Under the pieces are notes generated by a model. That model had not been told where the DNA came from. It worked only from the letters and a program-made list of their open reading frames with translations, and made no database searches. From a virus, in the IMG/VR virus record IMGVR_UViG_3300043470_001428, positions 1 through 45,086 of that record: 45,086 nucleotides of DNA; one strand, written 5' to 3'. Shown one piece after another: positions 15,252 to 23,371 of the stretch. How positions within the stretch are numbered: the first letter of the stretch is position 1; each line of letters starts with the position of its first letter. The position numbers were made by a program, and so were the translations under genes.

Positions 15252-16743
15252 CTTCTGATTTTATTATTAAATAATAAAGTTCCTTTTTTGCTCTGGTTCT
15301 TGCTACATATTTTAAATTTTGTTCCTGTTCTAATTGCATTGGTGATTTAGCAAATTTAGATGGAATTAAAAATTCATTTAAAATATATACTACATCAGCT
15401 TCTAATCCTTTAGATTTATGAATAGTACATAATGTAATAACTGATTCATCATCTGTTTCAGCAAATAATTGTTTTAAAGATTGTAATAAAACTTCTATTT
15501 TGTTATCTCCAATAACTAAATGAGTTATTAAAAGAATAAAATTAGAATAATTTTGTTTCAATCTATAAAGTTTGAATCTTTCATCATCATTCTTATTTTC
15601 AATTCTTTCTAATCTTGTTAATTCAGAAGCTATTTTTCTTTTAGTTTCATCAACAGTTTTATAAGAATATGGTTTTAAGAATTTAGTTATAGAAGCTAAA
15701 ATATCATCACCTTTAATAAATACTTTTTTATTCAATGATAATAATTGAAAGTATAAATCAATAAGAGGAGTAGAGTTTCTACAAATAACCATAGAACCTT
15801 CTTGAATTAATGAAACATCTGTAATGTTATCAACAATTCCTGGTTCTTGCTTAAATCCTTCCATTACATTATATACTTTATTTGCTTCATCTACAACTAA
15901 TTGAGGACATCTATAACAAACATCTAATGGTAATTCAATTACATTTGGTTCTTCTTTGATTAAATCAAAAGAATTACCATAAGCACCTGAAAATCCATAA
16001 ATTGATTGTCTTCTATCTCCAATTTTGACCCATTTTTCTATATCACCTTGATTTACCAGCAAATGAATAAATTGATGTTGTGCAAAACTTAAATCTTGAA
16101 CTTCATCAATCATTAAATAATAAGGTTGAACTGCTATCATAATCTTCTCTCTTACAACAAGATATATCATATCATTGAAATCAATTTCAATTTTACTACC
16201 AGTATAAGTTTGCTCTCTTAAAGTAATAAATTCATTCCATAATTGTTCAAGATTTGGATGTTCAAAATAAAATTTGTCCATCTGTTTCATAAAACCAAAA
16301 AGTTCTTTCATATCATTGGTAAGAAAAACTCTTGACAAGTCATTCATTTCCATAATAGTCATACTAATTTTAGCTCTTTCTTCCCAAATAAGTGAACCAA
16401 ATAATCTTTTATTAAACCTTTCTAAATCTTTCATAAGTTGCCAAGATTTGTTATTATTTATAATAACATTTCCTGAACCATAATGATTTCTAATTGAAAG
16501 TAAACCTAAAGAATGGATAGTCATAGCTTTAGCATGTGCATATCCATTCTGTTCAATTTTACCTTGAATTTCTTCTTGAATTGATTTATTAAAAGCTAAA
16601 AATAAAGTTCTATATTCACATCTTTCTAAAATACCCATCAAAGTAGTTGTTTTACCACTTCCTGCTACTGATTGAATAAGTAAGTTATAGTCTGTAGTAG
16701 TCCAAGTATCATATACAGTTTGTTGTTTTATACTTGGTGTCAT
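15244..16743 (-). CDS. SF1A UvrD/PcrA-like DNA helicase
   Basis: 499 residues. Walker A AGSGKTT at 27-33, Walker B LMIDEVQD near 210-217, motif III GDRRQSIYGFSGA, motif V TIHKSKGLEADVVY, motif VI VARTRAKKELYYL near the C-terminus. This is a complete superfamily 1A set, translocating 3' to 5' on ssDNA in known members. No nuclease domain is attached. Likely roles are replication fork restart, recombination or displacement of host proteins. The start overlaps the 53-residue gene as ATGA. Confidence 0.9.
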   Translation of the reverse strand: MTPSIKQQTVYDTWTTTDYNLLIQSVAGSGKTTTLMGILERCEYRTLFLAFNKSIQEEIQGKIEQNGYAHAKAMTIHSLGLLSIRNHYGSGNVIINNNKSWQLMKDLERFNKRLFGSLIWEERAKISMTIMEMNDLSRVFLTNDMKELFGFMKQMDKFYFEHPNLEQLWNEFITLREQTYTGSKIEIDFNDMIYLVVREKIMIAVQPYYLMIDEVQDLSFAQHQFIHLLVNQGDIEKWVKIGDRRQSIYGFSGAYGNSFDLIKEEPNVIELPLDVCYRCPQLVVDEANKVYNVMEGFKQEPGIVDNITDVSLIQEGSMVICRNSTPLIDLYFQLLSLNKKVFIKGDDILASITKFLKPYSYKTVDETKRKIASELTRLERIENKNDDERFKLYRLKQNYSNFILLITHLVIGDNKIEVLLQSLKQLFAETDDESVITLCTIHKSKGLEADVVYILNEFLIPSKFAKSPMQLEQEQNLKYVARTRAKKELYYLIIKSEDE

Positions 16744-16901
16744 TCAGTCAAAATTTTAGAAATTTCCATTGCAGTTTTCTTGTTATGAGCTACTTCTTTC
16801 TCAAGTATAGCAATCATTTCATTGATTTCACCAATTTCATCAGAACCTATTCTGTCAGACCATTGCTTCATAGCTTTTAATCTGTTAATTACTTCTATCA
16901 T
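16740..16901 (-). CDS. Small helical protein, 53 residues
   Basis: ATG 16901 to TGA 16740. It overlaps the upstream gene and the downstream helicase by ATGA at both ends, which is strong support for a real gene. The sequence is helical and charged with a likely coiled coil (EINEMIAILEKEVAHNKK). No family recognised. It may be a helicase partner, by context only. Confidence 0.65.
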   Translation of the reverse strand: MIEVINRLKAMKQWSDRIGSDEIGEINEMIAILEKEVAHNKKTAMEISKILTE

Positions 16902-17254
16902 AATTCCTCAATACCTTTAAGTTCATAAACATCTACCCATTTTTTACCACAATCCTCTTCATTACATTTGACAATTCTACTACAAGAATTTGTATCAAAA
17001 TCTGGATGGTATGCTGTAATATCTCCTGAATAACAATATGGACATTCATCTGGATTTTTCAGATAATGTTCTTTTTGTTCTTGTGTTAATTTAGCCATTA
17101 TTGACAATATTTTAATTTGTTGTTTCCAATATGAAATTAATGTATAAGCATTATCACAATAATCTTTAAATTCTTCTTCATTTAAAGATAGTTCAATTTC
17201 TTCAATAGATTTCTCTATTTGACCAATGATTTGATTAATTTTTTGTTTTTCCAT
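16898..17254 (-). CDS. Helical protein with C-terminal zinc ribbon
   Basis: 118 residues. The first 55 are charged helices; an internal start at 17098 (MAKLTQEQ) is possible. The C-terminal half has CPYC, then C, then KCNEEDCGKKW and VDVYELKGIEEL, a zinc ribbon common in small phage proteins. The start at 17254 overlaps the preceding gene by 20 bases. Probable nucleic-acid or protein binding; function unknown. Confidence 0.65.
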   Translation of the reverse strand: MEKQKINQIIGQIEKSIEEIELSLNEEEFKDYCDNAYTLISYWKQQIKILSIMAKLTQEQKEHYLKNPDECPYCYSGDITAYHPDFDTNSCSRIVKCNEEDCGKKWVDVYELKGIEEL

Positions 17255-18044
17255 TAATTTTAGAATTTACAATTGATAGTAAAGCATGAGGATTACATAT
17301 ACCATAACCTGCACTCATAACATCATTAACAGATAAACAAGGTTTGTTAAGTAAAATAAATTCTTGAGCAGCTTCTTTTGTTGAAAATCTCCAAGTAGCA
17401 TTGTCTAACTTATAATTTTCTATTGCTTCTTGTTCTAAATATTTAAAATCATAAAATACAGCACAATAATTATCTCCTTCATAAATTTCTTCTCCATCTA
17501 CAGTTGTAAATAGATACTCTACCTTTTTGATATTTTCTAATCTATAGTGTATTCTACCACCATTAGGTTCAGATAAATCTTTTAAACCATCAATGAAGAC
17601 TATATCTTTTATGATACTTATTCTGTTTATATGATATTTAGTAAAAGCAGAAGTAATTCTATTAGTTAAACTGAATACTTCTCCATCAGATAATCTTTTA
17701 ACTGAATAAATAGACCAATGTTCCATCTTAACAAGACCTTCTTCTCCTTCCCAAGTTAAAATATTATCACCTTTATATTGACCATTTTCTTGCTTGGTAA
17801 TAATTTCGCCTTTTATTAACTCATTAAAGTTTTGATTACACATAAAAGATAAAATTTCATAATCTTTCTTTTCAATTACTTCTTCCCAATATTCAGGATA
17901 ATTTTCTACATAATTTTGTGAAACAGTCATATTTACATTAGGACTATTTATATCAAAATATACAAAAACACCTCTTCTATCCACAATAGTACCTAATTTA
18001 GGTGAACCTGGATATTCTTTGATTAATTTATACTTTTTTGTCAT
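17235..18044 (-). CDS. Phage hypothetical with N-terminal YPGSPKLG module
   Basis: 269 residues. The N-terminus KLIKEYPGSPKLGTIVD followed by a Trp/Tyr-rich strand is a small module seen repeatedly in Bacteroidota phage proteins. A similar beta-rich unit may repeat around residues 106-135 (WSIYSVKRLSDGEVFSLTNR). The C-terminus has KPCLSVNDVMSAGYG. No catalytic residues are evident. The beta-strand repeats suggest a binding protein. Confidence 0.6.
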   Translation of the reverse strand: MTKKYKLIKEYPGSPKLGTIVDRRGVFVYFDINSPNVNMTVSQNYVENYPEYWEEVIEKKDYEILSFMCNQNFNELIKGEIITKQENGQYKGDNILTWEGEEGLVKMEHWSIYSVKRLSDGEVFSLTNRITSAFTKYHINRISIIKDIVFIDGLKDLSEPNGGRIHYRLENIKKVEYLFTTVDGEEIYEGDNYCAVFYDFKYLEQEAIENYKLDNATWRFSTKEAAQEFILLNKPCLSVNDVMSAGYGICNPHALLSIVNSKINGKTKN

Positions 18045-18331
18045 CTTATTTCAACATTTAAGTGTACCCATTCATCAACAGTTTCAATATCAGTAGATAT
18101 TTTACCTCTATATTTATCAAGAAGAATTTTCTCAATTCTTTTTGCATCTTGATAATCAATATCAGAGTGTTCTTCATCTCCAATATTACCATTTTCTCTT
18201 GTAGAGAAATTAATGAAATCATAATCATCACTACATACAGTTAAATTTGTTTTTTCATCTGATGTAACAATGTTTCTAATATCATGGATTATTTTTTGAG
18301 CTTCTATTGCTTTTTCCTCTTTATGATTCAT
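18041..18331 (-). CDS. Hypothetical protein, 96 residues
   Basis: Start taken at ATG 18331 (MNHKEEK); the longer frame has no ATG at its beginning. The N-terminal helix EEKAIEAQKIIHDIRNIV is followed by an acidic middle and VDEWVHLNVEIR. Overlaps of 11 bases with the upstream gene and 4 with the downstream gene. Not recognised. Confidence 0.6.
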   Translation of the reverse strand: MNHKEEKAIEAQKIIHDIRNIVTSDEKTNLTVCSDDYDFINFSTRENGNIGDEEHSDIDYQDAKRIEKILLDKYRGKISTDIETVDEWVHLNVEIR

Positions 18332-18650
18332 AATCTTCAATTTTGTCTTTAATAGATGCTTCACATAATATAAGATAATTAATTAAATCTCCAATTTTTT
18401 CATCTACTTTTTCAGTAGAAGGGAGAATATTATTATCAATATCATTAAGAATATCAATAAATGATACATAATGTTTTAGAGCAAATCCCCATAATGCTTT
18501 TTCTCTTGAAACATTATTTATTCTTGCTGCTACATTAAAATTATGTAAAGGGTCATTATTTCTAATATACTCTTTACCTTTAATTAATAATGTTTCTTTG
18601 ATTTTTTGTAATCTGTTTTCAATTACTTTGTCAAATTCCTCTTGTGTCAT
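18321..18650 (-). CDS. Conserved phage protein, possible nucleotide-metabolism domain
   Basis: 109 residues, all-helical. LLIKGKEYIRNNDPLHNFNVAA, ALWGFALKHYVSFIDIL and DEKIGDLINYLILCEA form a pattern that is very common in tailed phages. I associate it loosely with the DUF1599/nucleotide-modification-associated group, and the EKxGDxxNY element recalls MazG-type helical NTPases. Catalysis is not established. Confidence 0.55.
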   Translation of the reverse strand: MTQEEFDKVIENRLQKIKETLLIKGKEYIRNNDPLHNFNVAARINNVSREKALWGFALKHYVSFIDILNDIDNNILPSTEKVDEKIGDLINYLILCEASIKDKIEDYES

Positions 18651-18889
18651 AATTCTACAAATTCTATAGATTCTTTATGTAATTCAGTCATTACCATTAA
18701 ATCTTGATTATCAAATTTTTCATTAGATTCATCCATAGATTCTTGTATTAAACCTACTTCATATTGACCAGATTTCCCAGAAATATTATCATCATTTTGC
18801 ATTGCTGGTGTAACTTGTTCTCTTATGAATCTTTTAAATCCTGGAGTAAATTCTGGATTTAATGCTACTTTAAATAGTGATTGCCACAT
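18647..18889 (-). CDS. Hypothetical protein, 80 residues
   Basis: The N-terminus MWQSLFKVALNPEF is followed by a basic helix (GFKRFIREQ) and an acidic second half. Its end overlaps the next gene as ATGA. It starts 19 bases after the terminator at 18908-18941, so it may head a new transcript. Not recognised. Confidence 0.55.
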   Translation of the reverse strand: MWQSLFKVALNPEFTPGFKRFIREQVTPAMQNDDNISGKSGQYEVGLIQESMDESNEKFDNQDLMVMTELHKESIEFVEL

Positions 18890-18907
18890 AATTTATAATT
18901 TTAAAAA

Positions 18908-18941
18908 AATCAAAGTGAAGCATTTCTACTTCACTTTGATT
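18908..18941 (-). terminator. Strong intrinsic terminator after the HU gene
   Basis: Perfect 13-bp stem (18908-18920 with 18929-18941), 8-base loop, followed on the minus strand by a run of seven T. It lies 14 bases after the HU-like gene stop. Its arms share AAAGTGAAG/CTTCACTTT with the terminator at 38320-38352. Confidence 0.9.
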
Positions 18942-18954
18942 ATAATTTATAAAA

Positions 18955-19209
18955 CTATTTAGCTCCTTTGAAACTAAATACTTCTCTTGCAGCAATAGTA
19001 AGAGTTTCTCCTGTTTTAGGATTTCTACCTTGTCTTGCAGCTTTCTTAACATTTGAGAAAGTACCATAACCTTGAATGGTTAATTTACCATCTTCAATAG
19101 CAAGATTTTTACAAGAAGTTAATACAGCTTGAATGTTTTTTTCAGCTTCATCTTTTGTCAAACCTGTAACTTCTTGTACAGCTTTTGTTAGTTTTGCATT
19201 ATTATTCAT
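18955..19209 (-). CDS. HU/IHF-family DNA-bending protein
   Basis: 84 residues. Helical dimerisation part (AVQEVTGLTKDEAEKNIQAV), core GYGTFSNVKKAARQGRNPKT with the RNPKTG tip of the DNA-binding arm, and a closing AAREVFSFKGAK. The layout and length match HU/IHF beta. It would bend and compact phage DNA or assist replication. Its own strong terminator suggests it is expressed at a level different from the downstream genes. Confidence 0.92.
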   Translation of the reverse strand: MNNNAKLTKAVQEVTGLTKDEAEKNIQAVLTSCKNLAIEDGKLTIQGYGTFSNVKKAARQGRNPKTGETLTIAAREVFSFKGAK

Positions 19210-19230
19210 AATAAAGATTAGAGGTTTCCT

Positions 19231-19821
19231 TTACTCCTCAAGGTTCTTATAATTAAAAAATTCTTTTTGTTTTTCAGGAGGGAAGTCATATTCTATTCCT
19301 TCTCCTTTCAAGTCATTATGTGTCAAAAGTGTACCAAATGAATCATTTACTTTTTTGATAAATATGTCTCTCATACTTAAAGATTTAGTTAAAACTTTTT
19401 TAGCTTCCGAATCTTTTGGAAAAAATTGTTCTAATTCATCTTTACAATACATTTTACTGTATTTACCTTCATTGAATTTATCATAAACATCACTATGACT
19501 TTCTGGAAATTTAATAACAACCATGTGTTTTCTACCTCTTTCAATATCATCATAAGCATAATCAGTAACATAATATTCCTGATGTTTAAGATAATTTAGA
19601 AAGTTTTGAAATTTTGCAGGTTGATACAACTTGTCTGATAAAATATAAATCAATCTTTGTTGTTCAAAATCAGTACCATCTAATAGACAGTCATGTATTC
19701 CAAATGCTAAATTAAAGACAGAATTTAATTTTACTACAAATGTTGGACCATGCAGTTTTAAACAAGGTAATAAATATTTATAAGTTTTATTTACATATAT
19801 TTTTCCTAATTCTATTTGCAT
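19231..19821 (-). CDS. crAss-like conserved hypothetical, 196 residues
   Basis: Starts MQIELGKIYVNKTYKYLLPCLK and contains YVTDYAYDD with GRKHMVVIKFPE, a mixed alpha/beta protein without recognisable catalytic motifs. It looks like a conserved early-gene protein found beside the exonuclease in related phages, by memory only. It ends just before the HU gene and starts 4 bases after the nuclease gene. Confidence 0.55.
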   Translation of the reverse strand: MQIELGKIYVNKTYKYLLPCLKLHGPTFVVKLNSVFNLAFGIHDCLLDGTDFEQQRLIYILSDKLYQPAKFQNFLNYLKHQEYYVTDYAYDDIERGRKHMVVIKFPESHSDVYDKFNEGKYSKMYCKDELEQFFPKDSEAKKVLTKSLSMRDIFIKKVNDSFGTLLTHNDLKGEGIEYDFPPEKQKEFFNYKNLEE

Positions 19822-19824
19822 AAT

Positions 19825-21063
19825 TTATACATTTATAATACCATTCCAATCAACAATTAAATGTTCATTTTTTTCATCAGCTTCTATAATATCTTTATCC
19901 ATTTCCCATCCTTTTTCTGTATGGTATATAAATAAATCAATTAATTGGTCAAAACCATCAATTTTAGACAATATAACATATTGTTCTGGAATACTTGTTG
20001 AAAATGAAGTATCAACAACAGTATAAGATGGTCTTCCCTCTTTACCTATTTTCAATAATGTTTCTGACATTTGATAAATAAGTGGTTTTCCAGGATTTAT
20101 AGTAGATTCTACTATGAATTTGAAAGGTTTTAGTACATCAAGATTATTTTGTAAAGCATAATAATCAATTAATGCAGCAGAATACCAAGCACCTTGAATA
20201 TCATATCTATAAGATTTGATACTACTCAAGAAATCAACAGTATTTCCAGACATTGTTTTTAAATCAATACCTTCAACACTAATAATTTTACCTTGTTCAT
20301 CTCTAACTACAACAACTAAATCTAATAGAGCTTTACATTCTACACCTTTATAATTAAAATATATAGGCATTTGATAAATAAATGTTACATTCTCAAATTC
20401 TGATTGTGATTCTCTATCAAAATATTTAGCTGTTCTCCAATGTGTTTTCAAAGAAGAAGTTATATTCAATATTTTATTATGAGTAGTAGAATCAATAATA
20501 GTTTTACCAAAAGATTTTGATAAATCTTGAAAATACTCTGTTCCTGGTTCACAAATAGCTTTTATTTTTGCTTCTGCTCCCCATCTTGATTGATAGTTTA
20601 CTTCTGCACAAGCATCAAGAATATATGCTTCCCAATCATGTAAATAACCAGCAAATTCAGGAAAAGATTTTTGTAATTCAGGAAATTCCAAAGTATCATT
20701 TTCAATACTAATATGGTCTCCATTATCTTTAACTTCAACAGCATCTTTTACAGGATAACTATTTATCAAATTATCATAATCCTCTTTTACTCTATTAAAT
20801 ACTGACAAGATTATTCCAGCAACAGCATCAGAAGGAGCTTTTTCTAATGAAGAAACATAGAATGCTTTTTCAAATTCTCCTTCTTCTCCTGTTAGTATGG
20901 TATCTACAGCTTTACCTAAAATAATATGAGGTTTATCACTAATGTTTTCATCATAAGTAAATAAATCTACTCCTTTTGCAATTTTTTTTAATTTAGATTG
21001 CCCTAAACTTTCTGATACATAATAAGCATCAATTTCATTCTGTGGTGTTATTATTACTCCCAT
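19825..21063 (-). CDS. PD-(D/E)XK exonuclease (RecB/YqaJ-like)
   Basis: 412 residues. Catalytic core: VECKALLDLVVVV (Asp about 246) and VEGIDLKTMSG (Asp-Leu-Lys about 266), then YRYDIQGAWYS, the Gln-containing helix typical of YqaJ/RecE-type PD-(D/E)XK nucleases. The N-terminal YVSESLGQSKLKKIAKG and LGKAVDTILTG also match exonuclease families. It probably resects dsDNA for recombination or degrades host DNA. It overlaps the next gene by 29 bases, pairing it with a resolvase-like nuclease. Confidence 0.78.
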   Translation of the reverse strand: MGVIITPQNEIDAYYVSESLGQSKLKKIAKGVDLFTYDENISDKPHIILGKAVDTILTGEEGEFEKAFYVSSLEKAPSDAVAGIILSVFNRVKEDYDNLINSYPVKDAVEVKDNGDHISIENDTLEFPELQKSFPEFAGYLHDWEAYILDACAEVNYQSRWGAEAKIKAICEPGTEYFQDLSKSFGKTIIDSTTHNKILNITSSLKTHWRTAKYFDRESQSEFENVTFIYQMPIYFNYKGVECKALLDLVVVVRDEQGKIISVEGIDLKTMSGNTVDFLSSIKSYRYDIQGAWYSAALIDYYALQNNLDVLKPFKFIVESTINPGKPLIYQMSETLLKIGKEGRPSYTVVDTSFSTSIPEQYVILSKIDGFDQLIDLFIYHTEKGWEMDKDIIEADEKNEHLIVDWNGIINV

Positions 21064-21568
21064 TTTCGATGTAGTGTTTTAATATTATTTCATTTTTAAA
21101 AACTTCAAATGTCATACTCACAATAGTTTTAAATTCAGAGTTCATATAAAATTTAAAATCTTTCAAAGTATCATACTTTAAAAAAGGACTTTTTGTCTGA
21201 AATATATCGAATTGTTGTAATGACATGTAAACCTTTTCATGTTCAGGAAGTCTTTTATGACCTCTTCCTACTTCTTCGTAGTGAACTAACAATAAAGGTT
21301 TCTTAAAAACTTCATCTTCTTTTGGGAACATTGCTTGAATACAGCTATACATAGCAAACAACTCTTTACCTACATTCATGTTTTTTTGTTTACCAGCTTT
21401 GATTTGCAAATTAAATGGAATATACATTAAATCTATCTTTGCATTATCATGTTTTTTGCTGACAAAACGAGAAGTTTCACAAAAATTAAAACCTAAATCT
21501 CTAAATTTTATGGCATATAATCTTTCTGCATTACTTCCTTTTCTTTTATTTGTCTTTCCTATTCCCAT
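21035..21568 (-). CDS. Holliday-junction-resolvase-like PD-(D/E)XK nuclease
   Basis: 177 residues. KGSNAERLYAIKFRDLGF (Glu15), KIDLMYI (Asp46) and LQIKAGK (Gln55, Lys57) reproduce the archaeal-type resolvase active-site spacing. The C-terminal half is a phage-specific extension. It likely cuts four-way junctions or branched replication products before packaging. A VSR- or RecB-like nuclease of the same fold cannot be excluded. Confidence 0.65.
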   Translation of the reverse strand: MGIGKTNKRKGSNAERLYAIKFRDLGFNFCETSRFVSKKHDNAKIDLMYIPFNLQIKAGKQKNMNVGKELFAMYSCIQAMFPKEDEVFKKPLLLVHYEEVGRGHKRLPEHEKVYMSLQQFDIFQTKSPFLKYDTLKDFKFYMNSEFKTIVSMTFEVFKNEIILKHYIENGSNNNTTE

Positions 21569-21614
21569 TAAGGTTTTTAATTTAATTAAACAATTAAAAA
21601 CTTTATGTTACAAA

Positions 21615-22691
21615 TTAGAAGGGTAAATCTTCAACTTGTGGCTCTTCTGTATCATCAATTAAATTGATTACAGTTCTTCTTCTTGTAGTTGGTTCATCTA
21701 AAGGTTCATTTCCTAAAACACTATTAACAAATGCTTCTGCTGGAGTTACTGGATATTCATTATAAGAATCAGTAAAACTATTCAGAAGAGTAGAAGGATT
21801 AATTAAATTCTCATTTATCAATCTTCTTGATTCTTCTATATTAATAGAATTAAGATAATCAGCACTAATAGGATTAATAGGGTCAATAGCACCTCTTCTT
21901 CTCATTTGAGCTACAATACCTTCCATTTTAGGAATTTCTTCTTCCCATATAACCTCATCAGTTTTAATAGGAACAAATTTTCTTTGTCTATCCTCAATTT
22001 TACTACCTATTCCAGGATTAAAAGTTTTGAATTGTTCATTACTTTTAAACATAATATTACCTACATTATCTCTTAAATGATTTTGTAATTCATCTACAGT
22101 ATTGAATTTCAATTCAAACTCATTAGAATAAGTTAATTTTTCAATTTTAGAAGTTGTGGTAAATACTACTGGAATTTCAGCTTTGTAAGCATCTAAAATA
22201 TATTCTTTTTCTAATTTTTTATAGAAATTTGAATATACAGGATTAGTTAGTAATTCAGTAGAAATTAATAAAGTTAAATGTTTAGCATTTTCTTTAGGAA
22301 TTGAAACATTTGAATACCTTGATTGATAATGTAAACTTAATCTATCAGGTTTAGTAGTCAATACCATAAGAAGTTCATCTTTTTCATTAACTATATAACC
22401 TTTTGCTACATGAATTATTATCTTTTCTTCTCCTACACCTAAATTAAAAGGATATAAACCAACAGATTCATTTATCATTCCAAGAAAATCTCTTAAATTA
22501 AATTTTTTTGGTGAATTTTTATTTAATGCTGGTCTATTATAAATTATAAAGTCTCCTTCATAAATTCTTTGATGTCGAGAACCTTCTCTATGACAATTAA
22601 TTATAGGTATAAAATAAGAAGTAGCTGATGAACCAATTTTAAACTCATTACCAGAGAACTCACTACTATAAGTTTCAGTTAATTGTAACAT
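21615..22691 (-). CDS. Unknown protein of the ubiquitin-like cassette, with SIM-like and SSB-tail-like C-terminus
   Basis: 358 residues, not recognised as a family. The first 230 residues are alpha/beta (EKIIIHVAKGYIV, HLTLLISTELL). The rest is polar and probably disordered. The C-terminus has RRRTVINLIDDTEE (341-347 hydrophobic then acidic, like a SUMO-interaction motif) and ends VEDLPF, like the acidic DLPF tip of Bacteroidota SSB. It is directly downstream of the E1-like gene (2-base gap), so it is likely a substrate, adaptor or regulator of the ubiquitin-like system. The motif readings are inference. Confidence 0.6.
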   Translation of the reverse strand: MLQLTETYSSEFSGNEFKIGSSATSYFIPIINCHREGSRHQRIYEGDFIIYNRPALNKNSPKKFNLRDFLGMINESVGLYPFNLGVGEEKIIIHVAKGYIVNEKDELLMVLTTKPDRLSLHYQSRYSNVSIPKENAKHLTLLISTELLTNPVYSNFYKKLEKEYILDAYKAEIPVVFTTTSKIEKLTYSNEFELKFNTVDELQNHLRDNVGNIMFKSNEQFKTFNPGIGSKIEDRQRKFVPIKTDEVIWEEEIPKMEGIVAQMRRRGAIDPINPISADYLNSINIEESRRLINENLINPSTLLNSFTDSYNEYPVTPAEAFVNSVLGNEPLDEPTTRRRTVINLIDDTEEPQVEDLPF

Positions 22692-22693
22692 AT

Positions 22694-23371
22694 TTAAAAC
22701 TTATTAGTGGTTAAAGCTAAAGGAATAAAGAACTCGTGATAAAAGGGAACATCTCTCACAACTTCTCTTTCATATATGTTTGTCATGTGATTAGTGAAAA
22801 AAGCAGTCATTAAAGTAGCTATCATAGCTGCTGCATGTGAAGTTTGTTTCATTGTGCAAGGTGCATCTTCAACTTCTTCATCAGTAAATAATGTTTTTTC
22901 ATAATCTGCAATTCTGTCTGGAGTTACACAGAAAATTTGCAATTGTTCCATTTCTAATCTACCATCAATTAAAATAGGTGTTACTGCACAATTTTCAATA
23001 CTTCTTTTCCAGTTTTCAAACATATTTTTTCTTGCTAACATATTGTCAAAACCAGAAAACATAAAATAGTGAGTTGGAGAGTTTTCATCTATTCTATTGT
23101 TAAATCCTGACATTGAATCATTAGCAAATTCCTTAATAATTTCAGATAAGGCAGAAACTTTATGTTTCCCTACATCTGAAAGTCTAAATAATTGACCTCC
23201 TGTATTATGTTCTTCAATAATATCAAAGTCATATACAATTGGTTTAAATCCTGCTCTTGCAAGAAATAATGTGAGCCAAGAGGAAATTCCTCCTGCTCCA
23301 CCTACCATTACAGTTTCATTTTCTTTTGGAAACCAAGGGGCATCTTTAAATCTATTATACTGTTGTGTCAT
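22694..23371 (-). CDS. ThiF/E1-like adenylating enzyme
   Basis: 225 residues from ATG 23371 (a longer frame starts only at TTG). VGGAGGISSWL (23-33) is the Rossmann nucleotide loop, VYDFD (47-50) the acidic pair, EHNTGGQLF (54-62) the Asn/Gln motif, DVGKHKV (66-72) the catalytic Lys region, and SGFDNMLARK (106-115) the distal Asp/Arg. Cys172 in DAPCTMKQTSHAA is a candidate thioester cysteine. This is the complete adenylation set of ThiF/MoeB/E1 proteins that activate a ubiquitin-like C-terminus. It overlaps the JAB gene by 17 bases. It is smaller than eukaryotic E1 and lacks a separate Ub-fold domain. Confidence 0.82.
   Translation of the reverse strand: MTQQYNRFKDAPWFPKENETVMVGGAGGISSWLTLFLARAGFKPIVYDFDIIEEHNTGGQLFRLSDVGKHKVSALSEIIKEFANDSMSGFNNRIDENSPTHYFMFSGFDNMLARKNMFENWKRSIENCAVTPILIDGRLEMEQLQIFCVTPDRIADYEKTLFTDEEVEDAPCTMKQTSHAAAMIATLMTAFFTNHMTNIYEREVVRDVPFYHEFFIPLALTTNKF

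Noticed and set aside
18870-19067. Minus frame overlapping the HU gene in another frame
   Set aside because: It is a shadow of the HU gene and crosses its terminator; HU motifs are clear in the real frame.
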